DNA from: a virus
Strand: one strand, 5' to 3'
DNA length: 33,002 nt
Virus record (IMG/VR): IMGVR_UViG_3300042520_000033
Coordinates: 1 to 33,002 of that record
This document shows, piece after piece, positions 5,344 to 12,818 of the stretch. Position numbers and translations under genes: made by a program. The notes below the pieces were generated by a model. The model did no database searches and was not told where the DNA came from. It was given only the letters and a program-made list of their open reading frames with translations. The stretch's first letter is position 1. Every line of letters begins with the position of its first letter.

Positions 5344-5790
5344 ATGACTATCGCTCAAACAGCAACGACCAGCTTTAAAGTTGAACTGCTTCAAGCGGTC
5401 CACAACTTTGGCCCAACGTCGCCTAATACATTTAAAGTAGCGTTGTACACAGCAGCGGCAAACATTGGCCCTACTACAACTATCTATACAACTTCTAATG
5501 AAGTAACCGGTACTGGGTATACGGCAGGTGGTAATACGCTAGTGATATCTGTGTCTCCGACTTCTGGGAACAATACCGGCGGAGTTCCTACTGCTTTTGT
5601 TTCGTTCAATAATTCAAGTTGGACAAACGCTACCTTTACAGCCAGAGGCGCTTTGGTCTATAACTCTACACAAGGCAACAAGTCAGTAGCAGTTTTAGAT
5701 TTTGGCGCAGATAAAACTGTAACCAACGACACTTTCCAAATTATTTTCCCAACTGCCGATGCGAACAGCGCCATCGTGCGCATATCTTAA
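5344..5790 (+). CDS. Beta-rich tail structural protein (148 aa)
   Basis: Ser/Thr/Asn-rich beta protein with an N-terminal helix (Thr-Ser-Phe-Lys-Val-Glu-Leu-Leu-Gln-Ala-Val-His-Asn-Phe) followed by Asn-Thr-Phe-Lys-Val-Ala-Leu-Tyr-Thr. This order is common in short phage proteins next to tail fibre genes. It has no Cys, no signal peptide and no membrane segment. The start follows the adaptor gene by one base with AGGTGA upstream. A tail knob, fibre-adaptor or receptor-proximal role is inferred from its place at the start of the fibre block; nothing catalytic is seen. Confidence 0.65.
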   Translation: MTIAQTATTSFKVELLQAVHNFGPTSPNTFKVALYTAAANIGPTTTIYTTSNEVTGTGYTAGGNTLVISVSPTSGNNTGGVPTAFVSFNNSSWTNATFTARGALVYNSTQGNKSVAVLDFGADKTVTNDTFQIIFPTADANSAIVRIS

Positions 5791-5799
5791 GGACTTATC

Positions 5800-6390
5800 A
5801 TGAGTACAGAAACATCAAAAGCCCAAGACCAAGTGTCAGCAAGCTTAACTGCAAACAAAGGTTCCGCTGAGCGCGTGGGTGCTGGCGGCGTATTTACCGT
5901 TACTTGCATAGGCGCTGACGGTGTTGAGAAGTGGTCTGACACCTTCCACAACTTGGTTGTGAACGAAGGCTTGCAAGACATGAACAGTAAGTATTTTAAG
6001 GGCTCTGGTTACACAGCCTCTTGGTTCTTGGGTTTAGTTCAAGGTCCCGGTTCAGGCACGACATACGCCGCTGCTGATACTCTAGCTTCACATGCTGGTT
6101 GGACAGAGTTGGTTCCCGGTACAGCCTACACGGGCAATCGTATTGCTGTTACCTTTAACGCAGCTTCTCCTACATTGGCTGATCCTTCAGTGGTTAGCAA
6201 CTCTGTTGCTCCATCTGCATTCCCTATGTTGGTTAACGGTACAGTGGTTGCTGGTGCGTTTTTAACTACAGTAGCCACAGGCACTTCAGGCATATTGTTC
6301 TCTGCTGGCGACTTTACCGGTGGTGACAAAACTGTTGACAACGGCGATACATTGAACGTCACTTACACGTTCTCTCTTGACGCAGCCTAA
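5800..6390 (+). CDS. Tail/virion structural protein (196 aa)
   Basis: After a polar N-terminal stretch the protein has Gly-Gly-Val-Phe-Thr-Val-Thr-Cys-Ile-Gly-Ala-Asp-Gly-Val-Glu-Lys-Trp and Asn-Leu-Val-Val-Asn-Glu-Gly-Leu-Gln-Asp-Met. A long Gly/Ala/Thr beta-rich body follows, ending in Asp-Thr-Leu-Asn-Val-Thr-Tyr-Thr-Phe. I recall this as a conserved phage structural protein that sits just before fibre genes. It may be a tail-tube-proximal or fibre-anchoring protein. The ribosome binding site lies in a CTTAAGGA-TTATCATG junction nearly identical to the one before the S74 fibre gene at 7075. Confidence 0.65.
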   Translation: MSTETSKAQDQVSASLTANKGSAERVGAGGVFTVTCIGADGVEKWSDTFHNLVVNEGLQDMNSKYFKGSGYTASWFLGLVQGPGSGTTYAAADTLASHAGWTELVPGTAYTGNRIAVTFNAASPTLADPSVVSNSVAPSAFPMLVNGTVVAGAFLTTVATGTSGILFSAGDFTGGDKTVDNGDTLNVTYTFSLDAA

Positions 6391-6402
6391 TAAGGTAGCG
6401 CG

Positions 6403-7065
6403 GTGTTTGGAGATGTCACATTTGCCCAAGCACCCTTCGCCGCTTTAGGCGGGGCTACAGTGTTGTCGTCTGTAAGTGAGGCAGCTTCGGCTGCTTCTTC
6501 TGTTGAGCAAGAAACCCGCGCAGGCGCTCTTATTCTAGAAATAGCTGCAGCAGCAGATACAGTTGTTAGTTTAAATAACATCATGACTGCGGCTCGGGCT
6601 GAAACAGCTACAGCTACAGACACAACAGCAGCCGCGCCATCTAACTTTTTGGCAACGCAATCCGAGACAGCTACAGGCACGGACACTCAAATAGCTGTTG
6701 GCACAATGCGGGCTTCTGTTACGGAATCTATTACAGCTACAGACACGTCTTCCGCTACTGCAAATTTGTTAGCGGCGCTTGCAGAGGCTTCAACAGCTTC
6801 AGATGCGGTAAATGCGGGTCGTGGTTTCTCTGTTGCTATTATTGAATCTGCGGCAGGCTCAGATGTACAAAGTGTTACCACTGTTTTTGTAAGTAGCATA
6901 CAGGAATTAGCTAGCGCACTTGATAATTACAGCGTAGTAAAAACTGCAAACGTGTATCCTAGTGGAGTACAGTTGACTGTATTTATAGGCCAAGCGCTTG
7001 TATGGGGCACAATTCCAACAGACCAAACACCCCCAGCGCCCAACTGGACAGACATACCGACTTAA
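6403..7065 (+). CDS. Tail protein made of about 20-residue tandem repeats (220 aa)
   Basis: The start is a GTG at 6403 (AAGG upstream). Residues about 25-185 are built of imperfect repeats of about 20 residues. Each begins Glu-x-Ala/Ile-x-Ala/Gly-Thr/Ser-Asp (for example Glu-Thr-Ala-Thr-Ala-Thr-Asp, Glu-Thr-Ala-Thr-Gly-Thr-Asp, Glu-Ser-Ile-Thr-Ala-Thr-Asp, Glu-Ala-Ser-Thr-Ala-Ser-Asp, Glu-Ser-Ala-Ala-Gly-Ser-Asp) and then has an Ala/Val/Ser-rich half. The last 35 residues are a non-repeat cap with Gly-Gln-Ala-Leu-Val-Trp-Gly and a Pro-rich end. A trimeric shaft or solenoid in the tail is likely. I do not recognise a named family. Confidence 0.7.
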   Translation: MFGDVTFAQAPFAALGGATVLSSVSEAASAASSVEQETRAGALILEIAAAADTVVSLNNIMTAARAETATATDTTAAAPSNFLATQSETATGTDTQIAVGTMRASVTESITATDTSSATANLLAALAEASTASDAVNAGRGFSVAIIESAAGSDVQSVTTVFVSSIQELASALDNYSVVKTANVYPSGVQLTVFIGQALVWGTIPTDQTPPAPNWTDIPT

Positions 7066-7074
7066 GGATTTATC

Positions 7075-9504
7075 ATGGCTTTAGTACTCAAAGATCGGGT
7101 TAAACAAACCGCGTCAAATCCCGGTACAGGCACAATCACGTTGTTAACTACAACTGCAGGCTTCCAATCATTTTCCGCAGTGGGCGATGGCAATACAACG
7201 TATTTTGCTATTGTGGATGCGGCTTCAGGCGCGTGGGAAGTTAACTATGGTACGTACACAGCTTCAGGTACAACACTAACCCGTAACGCCACACCGTTGT
7301 CTTCTTCTGCGGGTGGGGCTTTAGTTAACTTTACAGGTAGTGTTGATGTATTTGTTACATACCCGTCCTCACGATCAGCGTATCAAAACGAAGCGGGGAC
7401 GCAAGTAGTTCAAACCGCATTTGGCGCAATCACAGCTACGTCTGCGGCGCTGACTACGGGCACAATTAGTACCCTTCCAACTAGCAATACAGACATTGTT
7501 AACAAGCAGTACGCCGACGCTATTGCATCTGGCATTCACTTCCACGAAGCTGTTGCTTTGGCAACTACTACAGCACTACCAGCTAATACGTACAACAACG
7601 GAACATCCGGGGTAGGGGCAACGCTTACAGCAAACGCCAACGGTGCTCTGTCTGTGGACTCAACACTTACCGTTGTCTCAGAACGGGTATTGATTAAAAA
7701 TGAAGTAGCTGGCGCAAATAACGGCGTATACGTTGTTACACAAGTTGGCTCCGCTGGAACGCCATATATCCTGACTCGCGCCACAGATTTTGATACTGTG
7801 GGAACTGGAGTTGACCAGATTGACGAGGGCGATTTCTTCTTAGTAACTAGCGGTACGGCCAATGCTAATACCGCTTGGGTTCAGCAGACCGCGCCTCCAA
7901 TCACCGTTGGCACTACAGCAATTGTGTTCCAGCAGTTTTCTGCGCCAATTACTTACACAGCAGGCACAGGACTTAACGAGTCTCCAGCCTATACGTTTAA
8001 CATTGCTAATACCACTGTTTCGGCCAATACATACGGCTCTGCTTCTGCGGTTCCTGTGTTTGCAGTGAATGCTCAAGGTCAGCTTACATCTGTAACTAAT
8101 ACCAACATTGCCATCAGCGGTTCTGCGGTGTCTGGGGCTATCTCCGGTCAAGCTGGCTCAGTGGCTAACGCTTTGACTTTGGGCACATACCTAACCGGCA
8201 CAAGTTTTAACGGCTCTTCCGCTGTAACGGCTACAGTAGATGCAACATCGGCCAATACAGCCTCTAAGGTTGTGGCGCGGGATGCCTCTGGCGACTTCTC
8301 CGCAGGAACAATTACAGCAACTTTGACAGGTAATGCCACTAACGTGTCGGGCACTGTGGCTATTATTAATGGTGGTACAGGTGAAACCACTCGTCAAGCT
8401 GCTATGGATGCGCTTGCTGGCGGGACTACTTCAGGTCAATACTTACGTGGCAACGGCTCAGATGTGGTGATGTCTACCATCCAAGTTGCAGATGTACCAA
8501 CCCTTAACCAAAGTACCACAGGTAACGCTACCACAGCAACGACGGCTACAAACTTAGCTGGCGGCTCTGCGGGCACTGTTCCTTATCAGTCAGCGGCTGG
8601 TACTACCGTTCAATTAGCTGCGGGTACTTCTGGGCAAGTTCTTAGCTCTAATGGGGCGGCTGCGCCATCTTGGTTAACTTCCACCAACGCAAACACTGCG
8701 TCAGCAATTGTTCAACGTGATGCTTCCGGTAACTTCAGCGCCGGTACGATTACTGCGGCTTTGACAGGTAACGTGACAGGTAACGTAACAGGTTCTTCGG
8801 GATCGACTACAGGTAATGCCGCAACAGCTACAACACTGCAAACAGCCCGCACAATTAACGGTACATCGTTTAACGGCAGTGCAAACATTACGATAACTGC
8901 CAATACGACCAACACACTGACGTTGGGCACCTATTTAACAGGTACATCGTTTAACGGCTCGGCTGCGGTAACAGCAGCGGTAGATGCAACAACTACAAAT
9001 ACCGCATCTAAAGTAGTAGCCCGTGACGCTTCTGGTAACTTTGCTGCAGGTACGATTACAGCTTCTTTAACAGGAAACGCATCAGGTTCCGCCGCTACAT
9101 TCACCAGCACTTCTCAAAACTCCCAGTTCAACTCAATTGGCGTTGGCACAGCGGGTTCCGGTACAGCCGGTGAGATTCGCGCAACCAACTCTGTTACAGC
9201 ACACTACTCAGACGACCGCCTAAAAACTAAGCTGGGTAACATTGAAGGTGCGTTGGCTAAAGTTAAAACACTGAGTGGCTTCTATTATGAAGCTAATGAA
9301 ACAGCGCAGGCTCTGGGCTACAAACCTAAACGTGAAGTTGGTGTTTCTGCGCAGTCTGTACAAGCCGTGCTTCCTGAAGTAGTTGTACCAGCACCAATTG
9401 ATGAGCAGTATTTGACTGTTCATTACGATAAACTTGTACCATTGCTGATTGAGGCCATCAAAGAACTTGAAGCCAAAGTCGCCGCTCTTGAAGCGAAAGG
9501 ATAA
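7075..9504 (+). CDS. Tail fibre with C-terminal S74 intramolecular chaperone (809 aa)
   Basis: Residues 1-130 are an N-terminal attachment region. Residues about 145-350 are beta-rich, and residues 368-672 include three related shaft repeats (Thr-Leu-Gly-Thr-Tyr-Leu-Thr-Gly-Thr-Ser-Phe-Asn-Gly-Ser and Ala-Arg-Asp-Ala-Ser-Gly-Asn-Phe-Ala-Ala-Gly-Thr-Ile-Thr). The last 98 residues are a peptidase S74 domain: Ser712-Asp-Asp-Arg-Leu-Lys717 gives the Ser/Lys dyad, then Val-Gly-Val-Ser-Ala-Gln-Ser-Val-Gln and a C-terminal coiled coil. In this family the domain trimerises the fibre, then cuts itself off just before the Ser, here between Tyr711 and Ser712. This is the probable main host-recognition fibre. 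Confidence 0.9.
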   Translation: MALVLKDRVKQTASNPGTGTITLLTTTAGFQSFSAVGDGNTTYFAIVDAASGAWEVNYGTYTASGTTLTRNATPLSSSAGGALVNFTGSVDVFVTYPSSRSAYQNEAGTQVVQTAFGAITATSAALTTGTISTLPTSNTDIVNKQYADAIASGIHFHEAVALATTTALPANTYNNGTSGVGATLTANANGALSVDSTLTVVSERVLIKNEVAGANNGVYVVTQVGSAGTPYILTRATDFDTVGTGVDQIDEGDFFLVTSGTANANTAWVQQTAPPITVGTTAIVFQQFSAPITYTAGTGLNESPAYTFNIANTTVSANTYGSASAVPVFAVNAQGQLTSVTNTNIAISGSAVSGAISGQAGSVANALTLGTYLTGTSFNGSSAVTATVDATSANTASKVVARDASGDFSAGTITATLTGNATNVSGTVAIINGGTGETTRQAAMDALAGGTTSGQYLRGNGSDVVMSTIQVADVPTLNQSTTGNATTATTATNLAGGSAGTVPYQSAAGTTVQLAAGTSGQVLSSNGAAAPSWLTSTNANTASAIVQRDASGNFSAGTITAALTGNVTGNVTGSSGSTTGNAATATTLQTARTINGTSFNGSANITITANTTNTLTLGTYLTGTSFNGSAAVTAAVDATTTNTASKVVARDASGNFAAGTITASLTGNASGSAATFTSTSQNSQFNSIGVGTAGSGTAGEIRATNSVTAHYSDDRLKTKLGNIEGALAKVKTLSGFYYEANETAQALGYKPKREVGVSAQSVQAVLPEVVVPAPIDEQYLTVHYDKLVPLLIEAIKELEAKVAALEAKG
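8176..9081 (+). repeat. Diverged direct repeats in the fibre shaft
   Basis: Two units of about 54 codons (8176-8337 and 8920-9081) encode nearly the same peptide beginning Thr-Leu-Gly-Thr-Tyr-Leu-Thr-Gly-Thr-Ser-Phe-Asn-Gly-Ser. A half unit at about 8686-8778 repeats the Arg-Asp-Ala-Ser-Gly-Asn-Phe-Ser-Ala-Gly-Thr-Ile-Thr part. Third-codon positions differ widely while the peptides match, so the duplication is old and the protein repeat is under selection. Such units build fibre length and can recombine. Confidence 0.8.
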
Positions 9505-9506
9505 CT

Positions 9507-10295
9507 ATGTCAAGCACGTATTCCGATCTTAAATTTGAGATCATTGAGGTCGGCGGCTCTAGTGGGTTGTGGGGCGGCATTACCAACACAAATATTGGCA
9601 CTGCAATTGAGCAATCAATTGTAGGCATGGCCACGCTAGTTACTGGAGATTTCATCTCTAACACAGCAACACTACCATATACCAACACTAACGCGGCTCA
9701 AAACTTCCGCGCATTTTGTTTAAACGTTACAGCTACGCTGAGTGCGGCGGGTACGGTTGTTGTGCCCGCAATTGAGAAGCCTTATTTAGTTTTAAACAAT
9801 TCTGTTGGAGGCTTTGCTGTAACAGTCAAGGTAAGTGGTCTGACAGGCGTATCAATTCCTAACGGCAAAGGCTGTTTGGTTTACAACGACGGTACAGATG
9901 TTGGTGCGGCTATTACCCACCTGACTTCTCTTACATTAGCAACACCGTTACTTCCCGCCAGTGGCGGCACAGGCATTACAAGTCTTGGTTCTGGTGTGGC
10001 TACATGGTTAGGAACACCTTCAAGTGCTAATTTAGCGGCAGCGGTTACAGATGAAACAGGTACAGGGGCTTTAGTTTTTGCTAATACCCCAACATTAATT
10101 ACGCCAGTACTTGGGACTCCAACATCTGGTAATCTTGTAAATTGCACGGTTCCAAAATTAACAACAACAAATTTTAGTATTGAAGAATCAGGCGGCAAGT
10201 TGATTTTTAAGTATGGTGCAACGACAATAGCAAGCATGACAAGTGCTGGCGTGTTTACAGCACTGAGCGATATCACTGGCAATGACACACCTTAA
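9507..10295 (+). CDS. Second tail fibre / fibre-adaptor protein (262 aa)
   Basis: The N-terminal region, Tyr-Ser-Asp-Leu-Lys-Phe-Glu-Ile-Ile-Glu-Val-Gly-Gly-Ser-Ser-Gly-Leu-Trp-Gly, with later Thr-Asn-Thr-Asn-Ile-Gly-Thr-Ala-Ile, is a common start of phage tail fibre or collar proteins. The middle has Leu-Pro-Ala-Ser-Gly-Gly-Thr-Gly-Ile and Leu-Gly-Thr-Pro-Ser-Ser-Ala-Asn-Leu-Ala-Ala-Ala-Val-Thr-Asp-Glu-Thr-Gly-Thr-Gly, the usual shaft motif of such fibres. No chaperone domain is present. It starts two bases after the S74 fibre gene, so it probably assembles with that fibre or with the glycine-rich protein downstream. Confidence 0.8.
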   Translation: MSSTYSDLKFEIIEVGGSSGLWGGITNTNIGTAIEQSIVGMATLVTGDFISNTATLPYTNTNAAQNFRAFCLNVTATLSAAGTVVVPAIEKPYLVLNNSVGGFAVTVKVSGLTGVSIPNGKGCLVYNDGTDVGAAITHLTSLTLATPLLPASGGTGITSLGSGVATWLGTPSSANLAAAVTDETGTGALVFANTPTLITPVLGTPTSGNLVNCTVPKLTTTNFSIEESGGKLIFKYGATTIASMTSAGVFTALSDITGNDTP

Positions 10296-10308
10296 TAGGA
10301 GTATTTAA

Positions 10309-11235
10309 ATGGCAACATCCCTTGTATCCACGGGCGTACAGTTCCCCGATGCAACAATCCAAACTACTGCGGCTGGCGCTGCGCCAAACGTACAAACTTT
10401 TACTTCATCCGGCACATGGACAAAACCAGCCGGTAAAACGCTTGTTCGTGTAGAACTTTGGGGAGCTGGTGGTGGCGGCGGAGGTGGCGCAGGTACTGAC
10501 GGTCGACCTCGTTATACAGGCGGTGGCGGTGGCGGTGGTGGTGGTTATACAACACAAACTTTTTTAGCCAGTGATCTCGGCGCAACTGTTACTGTAACTC
10601 TTGGTGCAGGAGGAAACGGGGGTAGTGGTGGTGGTAGTTCTAACGGCAATGCTGGTAATTCAGGCGGTGTCAGTTCATTTGGTACTAGTCTTTATGCATT
10701 TGGCGGTTTAGGTGGTAATGGCGGCCAAAATTCCAACTCTGCATCCGCTTACGCACAAGGTGGATGTGGAGGAGGTTTGTACGCATCTGGACTTCCACGA
10801 GGAACTTCTACTCAAATCGGACAATCTCAGGGCGGCGGGTTTGGTGGAACTCTTGGTAATACGGGCGATAACTCAGGCGCTGTCGCGGGTGGTTGGGGTG
10901 GTGCTGGTGGTGGTTCTTCGGGAGCTACAATAAATAACAGGTTGGGCGGTGACCGCGCATTTGGTGGTGCGGGTGGCGGCGCTGGAGGGCATGATGGAGG
11001 CACGGGGCGGGCTGGTGGTGGAACAGTTGCCGCGTCAGGTGTTGGTGAAGGTAGCGGCGCTGCTGCTGGCGCTGCTGGTGGCCTTTTTCAGGGCGGAGGC
11101 GGGGGCAATAATGCGGGTACCGGTGGCGCGGGTGGAAGAACTAGCGGCGGCGGCGGAGGGGGTAGTGGAAGTGGTGGCAGTGGTGGCTCCGGCGCGTCTG
11201 GTGGTGGTGGCTACTGTGTTGTTACATCATGGTAA
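10309..11235 (+). CDS. Glycine-rich fibre tip protein (308 aa)
   Basis: Residues 1-25 carry the fibre motif Val-Gln-Phe-Pro-Asp-Ala-Thr-Ile-Gln-Thr-Thr. Residues about 30-55 read Val-Gln-Thr-Phe-Thr-Ser-Ser-Gly-Thr-Trp-Thr-Lys-Pro and Arg-Val-Glu-Leu-Trp-Gly-Ala-Gly-Gly-Gly, the hallmark start of phage glycine-rich domains. The remaining 250 residues are dominated by Gly runs broken by short variable loops, ending Gly-Gly-Tyr-Cys-Val-Val-Thr-Ser-Trp. In T4-like S16 gp38, glycine-rich blocks fold into a polyglycine-II helix sandwich that displays receptor-binding loops. A similar fold is inferred here. It is probably the receptor-contacting tip or a variable fibre. Confidence 0.8.
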   Translation: MATSLVSTGVQFPDATIQTTAAGAAPNVQTFTSSGTWTKPAGKTLVRVELWGAGGGGGGGAGTDGRPRYTGGGGGGGGGYTTQTFLASDLGATVTVTLGAGGNGGSGGGSSNGNAGNSGGVSSFGTSLYAFGGLGGNGGQNSNSASAYAQGGCGGGLYASGLPRGTSTQIGQSQGGGFGGTLGNTGDNSGAVAGGWGGAGGGSSGATINNRLGGDRAFGGAGGGAGGHDGGTGRAGGGTVAASGVGEGSGAAAGAAGGLFQGGGGGNNAGTGGAGGRTSGGGGGGSGSGGSGGSGASGGGGYCVVTSW

Positions 11236-11243
11236 GGAACGAT

Positions 11244-11609
11244 ATGAAATTTGCTATTGTTGAAAATAAAATTGTTGTTAATGTTGCAGAGGCTGATGAG
11301 GCTTTTGGTCTGGCTCAAGGCTGGATAGATGTAGACAACAACCCTAACGTTGTAATAGGCGCTACGTACATTAACGGTGTATTTACTAAAGTGCGTGATC
11401 TTAAAAGTGAATGGGCCGCAGTGCGTCAAACAAGAAACACCGCGCTCACTAAATCTGATGTAATGGTATTGCCAGACCGATGGAGTTCTTTAACTGATAC
11501 TCAAAAAACTGAGTGGTCAGCATATCGTCAGGCTTTACGCGATCTTCCAAATAGCCTGCAAGACCCCAATGATATGTGGAATATTTGGCCTGATGAGCCT
11601 TCAAAATGA
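11244..11609 (+). CDS. Tail assembly chaperone-like protein (121 aa)
   Basis: I choose ATG 11244 (AAGGAAC seven bases before) over an in-frame ATG at 11229 that would overlap the fibre gene and lacks a binding site. The N-terminus Met-Lys-Phe-Ala-Ile-Val-Glu-Asn-Lys-Ile-Val-Val-Asn-Val is typical of small proteins following fibre genes. The C-terminal half (Arg-Gln-Thr-Arg-Asn...Val-Leu-Pro-Asp-Arg-Trp-Ser-Ser-Leu-Thr...Trp-Ser-Ala-Tyr-Arg-Gln-Ala-Leu-Arg-Asp-Leu-Pro...Trp-Pro) matches the phage tail assembly chaperone pattern (Phage_tail_APC). It probably helps fold or attach the fibres encoded just upstream. Confidence 0.82.
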   Translation: MKFAIVENKIVVNVAEADEAFGLAQGWIDVDNNPNVVIGATYINGVFTKVRDLKSEWAAVRQTRNTALTKSDVMVLPDRWSSLTDTQKTEWSAYRQALRDLPNSLQDPNDMWNIWPDEPSK

Positions 11610-12226
11610 GTGAATCTTTTATTCATCAGCAATATTTTTCTGACCTTAGTGTCTGTGATGCTTTAATTTCCGAGCATAAAAACTCTACGTTTAAACACCC
11701 CGGACAGATTGGTAACGACGTTGTTGATCCAAATATTAAAGACAGTACAGATGTAATGCTGGGGAATGGGGAACTGTCTTTTAGATTTTTCTCGCAGCTA
11801 CAAGAAGTAGTCAATAAGTACACAGAAAAATTTCCTTGGTGTAACGCATATGCCCCATGGGGAGTGTACGAGGGGGCACTTATTCAGCATTACTTACCTA
11901 ATGGTGGGTTTAAAGTTTTTCATGCCGAACGGTCTGATGCGTCGAACCCTAAATGTATGCGGCATTTAGTGTTTATGACATACTTGAATGATGTAACTGA
12001 CGAAGGCGGCACTGAGTTTGTTCACCAAAAGTTAATCACTCAGCCACGTAAAGGTTTGACGTTAATTTGGCCTGCTGATTGGACGCATACGCATCGTGGT
12101 ATTGTTTCACCAACTCAAGAAAAATATATCATTACGGGTTGGTTTAGCTTTATACCCGAACAAGAAAAAGAAATGAGGATGCGGGCAGGCGTGACTGTTA
12201 CCCCTGATTTAATTGCAGTGGAGTAA
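11606..12226 (+). CDS. 2-oxoglutarate/Fe(II)-dependent dioxygenase, prolyl-4-hydroxylase type (206 aa)
   Basis: The iron-binding triad is visible as His106-x-Glu108 (Phe-His-Ala-Glu-Arg-Ser) and His163 (Trp-Thr-His-Thr-His-Arg-Gly). Lys173, ten residues after His163, sits where prolyl hydroxylases hold 2-oxoglutarate. Surrounding blocks (Met-Thr-Tyr-Leu-Asn-Asp-Val-Thr-Asp-Glu-Gly-Gly-Thr-Glu-Phe and Leu-Thr-Leu-Ile-Trp-Pro-Ala) are characteristic of aquatic phage 2OG-Fe(II) oxygenases. The family hydroxylates protein, nucleic acid or small-molecule substrates; the substrate here is unknown. Its place straight after fibre and chaperone genes (ATGA overlap) suggests fibre or other virion protein hydroxylation, which is inference. 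Confidence 0.88.
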   Translation: MSESFIHQQYFSDLSVCDALISEHKNSTFKHPGQIGNDVVDPNIKDSTDVMLGNGELSFRFFSQLQEVVNKYTEKFPWCNAYAPWGVYEGALIQHYLPNGGFKVFHAERSDASNPKCMRHLVFMTYLNDVTDEGGTEFVHQKLITQPRKGLTLIWPADWTHTHRGIVSPTQEKYIITGWFSFIPEQEKEMRMRAGVTVTPDLIAVE

Positions 12227-12228
12227 CC

Positions 12229-12321
12229 ATGCGAGATTGGGCTGAAGCATTCATTGCGGCAGCCTGTATGGTTGCCTTCGTCATCTTTGGCACGTACATA
12301 ATTGCTTGGACTTTAGTGTGA
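12229..12321 (+). CDS. Tiny single-span membrane protein (30 aa)
   Basis: A 30-codon frame from ATG 12229 reads Met-Arg-Asp-Trp-Ala-Glu-Ala-Phe-Ile-Ala-Ala-Ala, then a continuous hydrophobic run to the C-terminus (Val-Ala-Phe-Val-Ile-Phe-Gly-Thr-Tyr-Ile-Ile-Ala-Trp). It is one membrane span after a short charged N-terminus. The stop overlaps a GTG start of the next gene (GTGA at 12318-12321). I recall very similar Arg-Asp-Trp-x-Glu-Ala starts in small phage proteins in this position. A holin accessory or antiholin role is plausible, but nothing proves it. There is no clear ribosome binding site, so it may be coupled to the upstream gene. Confidence 0.7.
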   Translation: MRDWAEAFIAAACMVAFVIFGTYIIAWTLV

Positions 12322-12818
12322 TTCCAATTGATCCCATAGCAGCACTGGATGGGTTGCAAAATGCCATCAGCATGGTCAAAAAGGCCAGCAAGGTTGCCAA
12401 TGATTTAGGCGGTCTTGCCCCGATGATCGGCAAGATGTTTGATGCTAGGAGCACCGCTACCAAGGCGATGATTGAGGCCAAGCGTTCTAAGAAGGGTTCC
12501 AACATGGGAACCGCGCTACAGATTGAGATGGTGCTTGAGCAAGCCAGAGCGTTTGAGGAAGAGTTAAAACTGCTCTTTATGACTACTGGCAAGATGGACG
12601 TGTGGCAGAAGATCAAAGCACGGCAAGCCGCGATGGACTTGGCAGATGCCAAAGAGATGAAGGCGCTACGGTTTGAAGAGAAGAAGCAAAAAGAAGCCGA
12701 GGAAGAACAGACGGTTTACCTAGTAGCTGGATTGGCAGTTGTTTTTCTTGTAACGCTAATTGCTTTTGGCTTTACTGAGTTGCAAAATATGTGCGGCAAA
12801 GCAGGATGTGGGCGGTGA
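12318..12818 (+). CDS. Helical membrane-anchored protein of the lysis block (166 aa)
   Basis: I choose GTG 12318, which overlaps the upstream TGA (GTGA), over an in-frame TTG at 12306. The protein starts Met-Ile-Pro-Ile-Asp-Pro-Ile-Ala-Ala-Leu, followed by long amphipathic helices (Ala-Ile-Ser-Met-Val-Lys-Lys-Ala) and a highly charged coiled coil (about residues 100-133). It ends with one membrane helix (about 136-155, Tyr-Leu-Val-Ala-Gly-Leu-Ala-Val-Val-Phe-Leu) and a tail with two Cys. I recall the type as a frequent uncharacterised neighbour of endolysin genes in aquatic phages. Function unknown; possibly holin or spanin related. Confidence 0.75.
   Translation: MIPIDPIAALDGLQNAISMVKKASKVANDLGGLAPMIGKMFDARSTATKAMIEAKRSKKGSNMGTALQIEMVLEQARAFEEELKLLFMTTGKMDVWQKIKARQAAMDLADAKEMKALRFEEKKQKEAEEEQTVYLVAGLAVVFLVTLIAFGFTELQNMCGKAGCGR

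Noticed and set aside
11229-11243. Upstream in-frame ATG of the tail-assembly-chaperone-like gene
   Set aside because: It overlaps the end of the glycine-rich gene and has no binding site; ATG 11244 has AAGGAAC and gives the usual family N-terminus.
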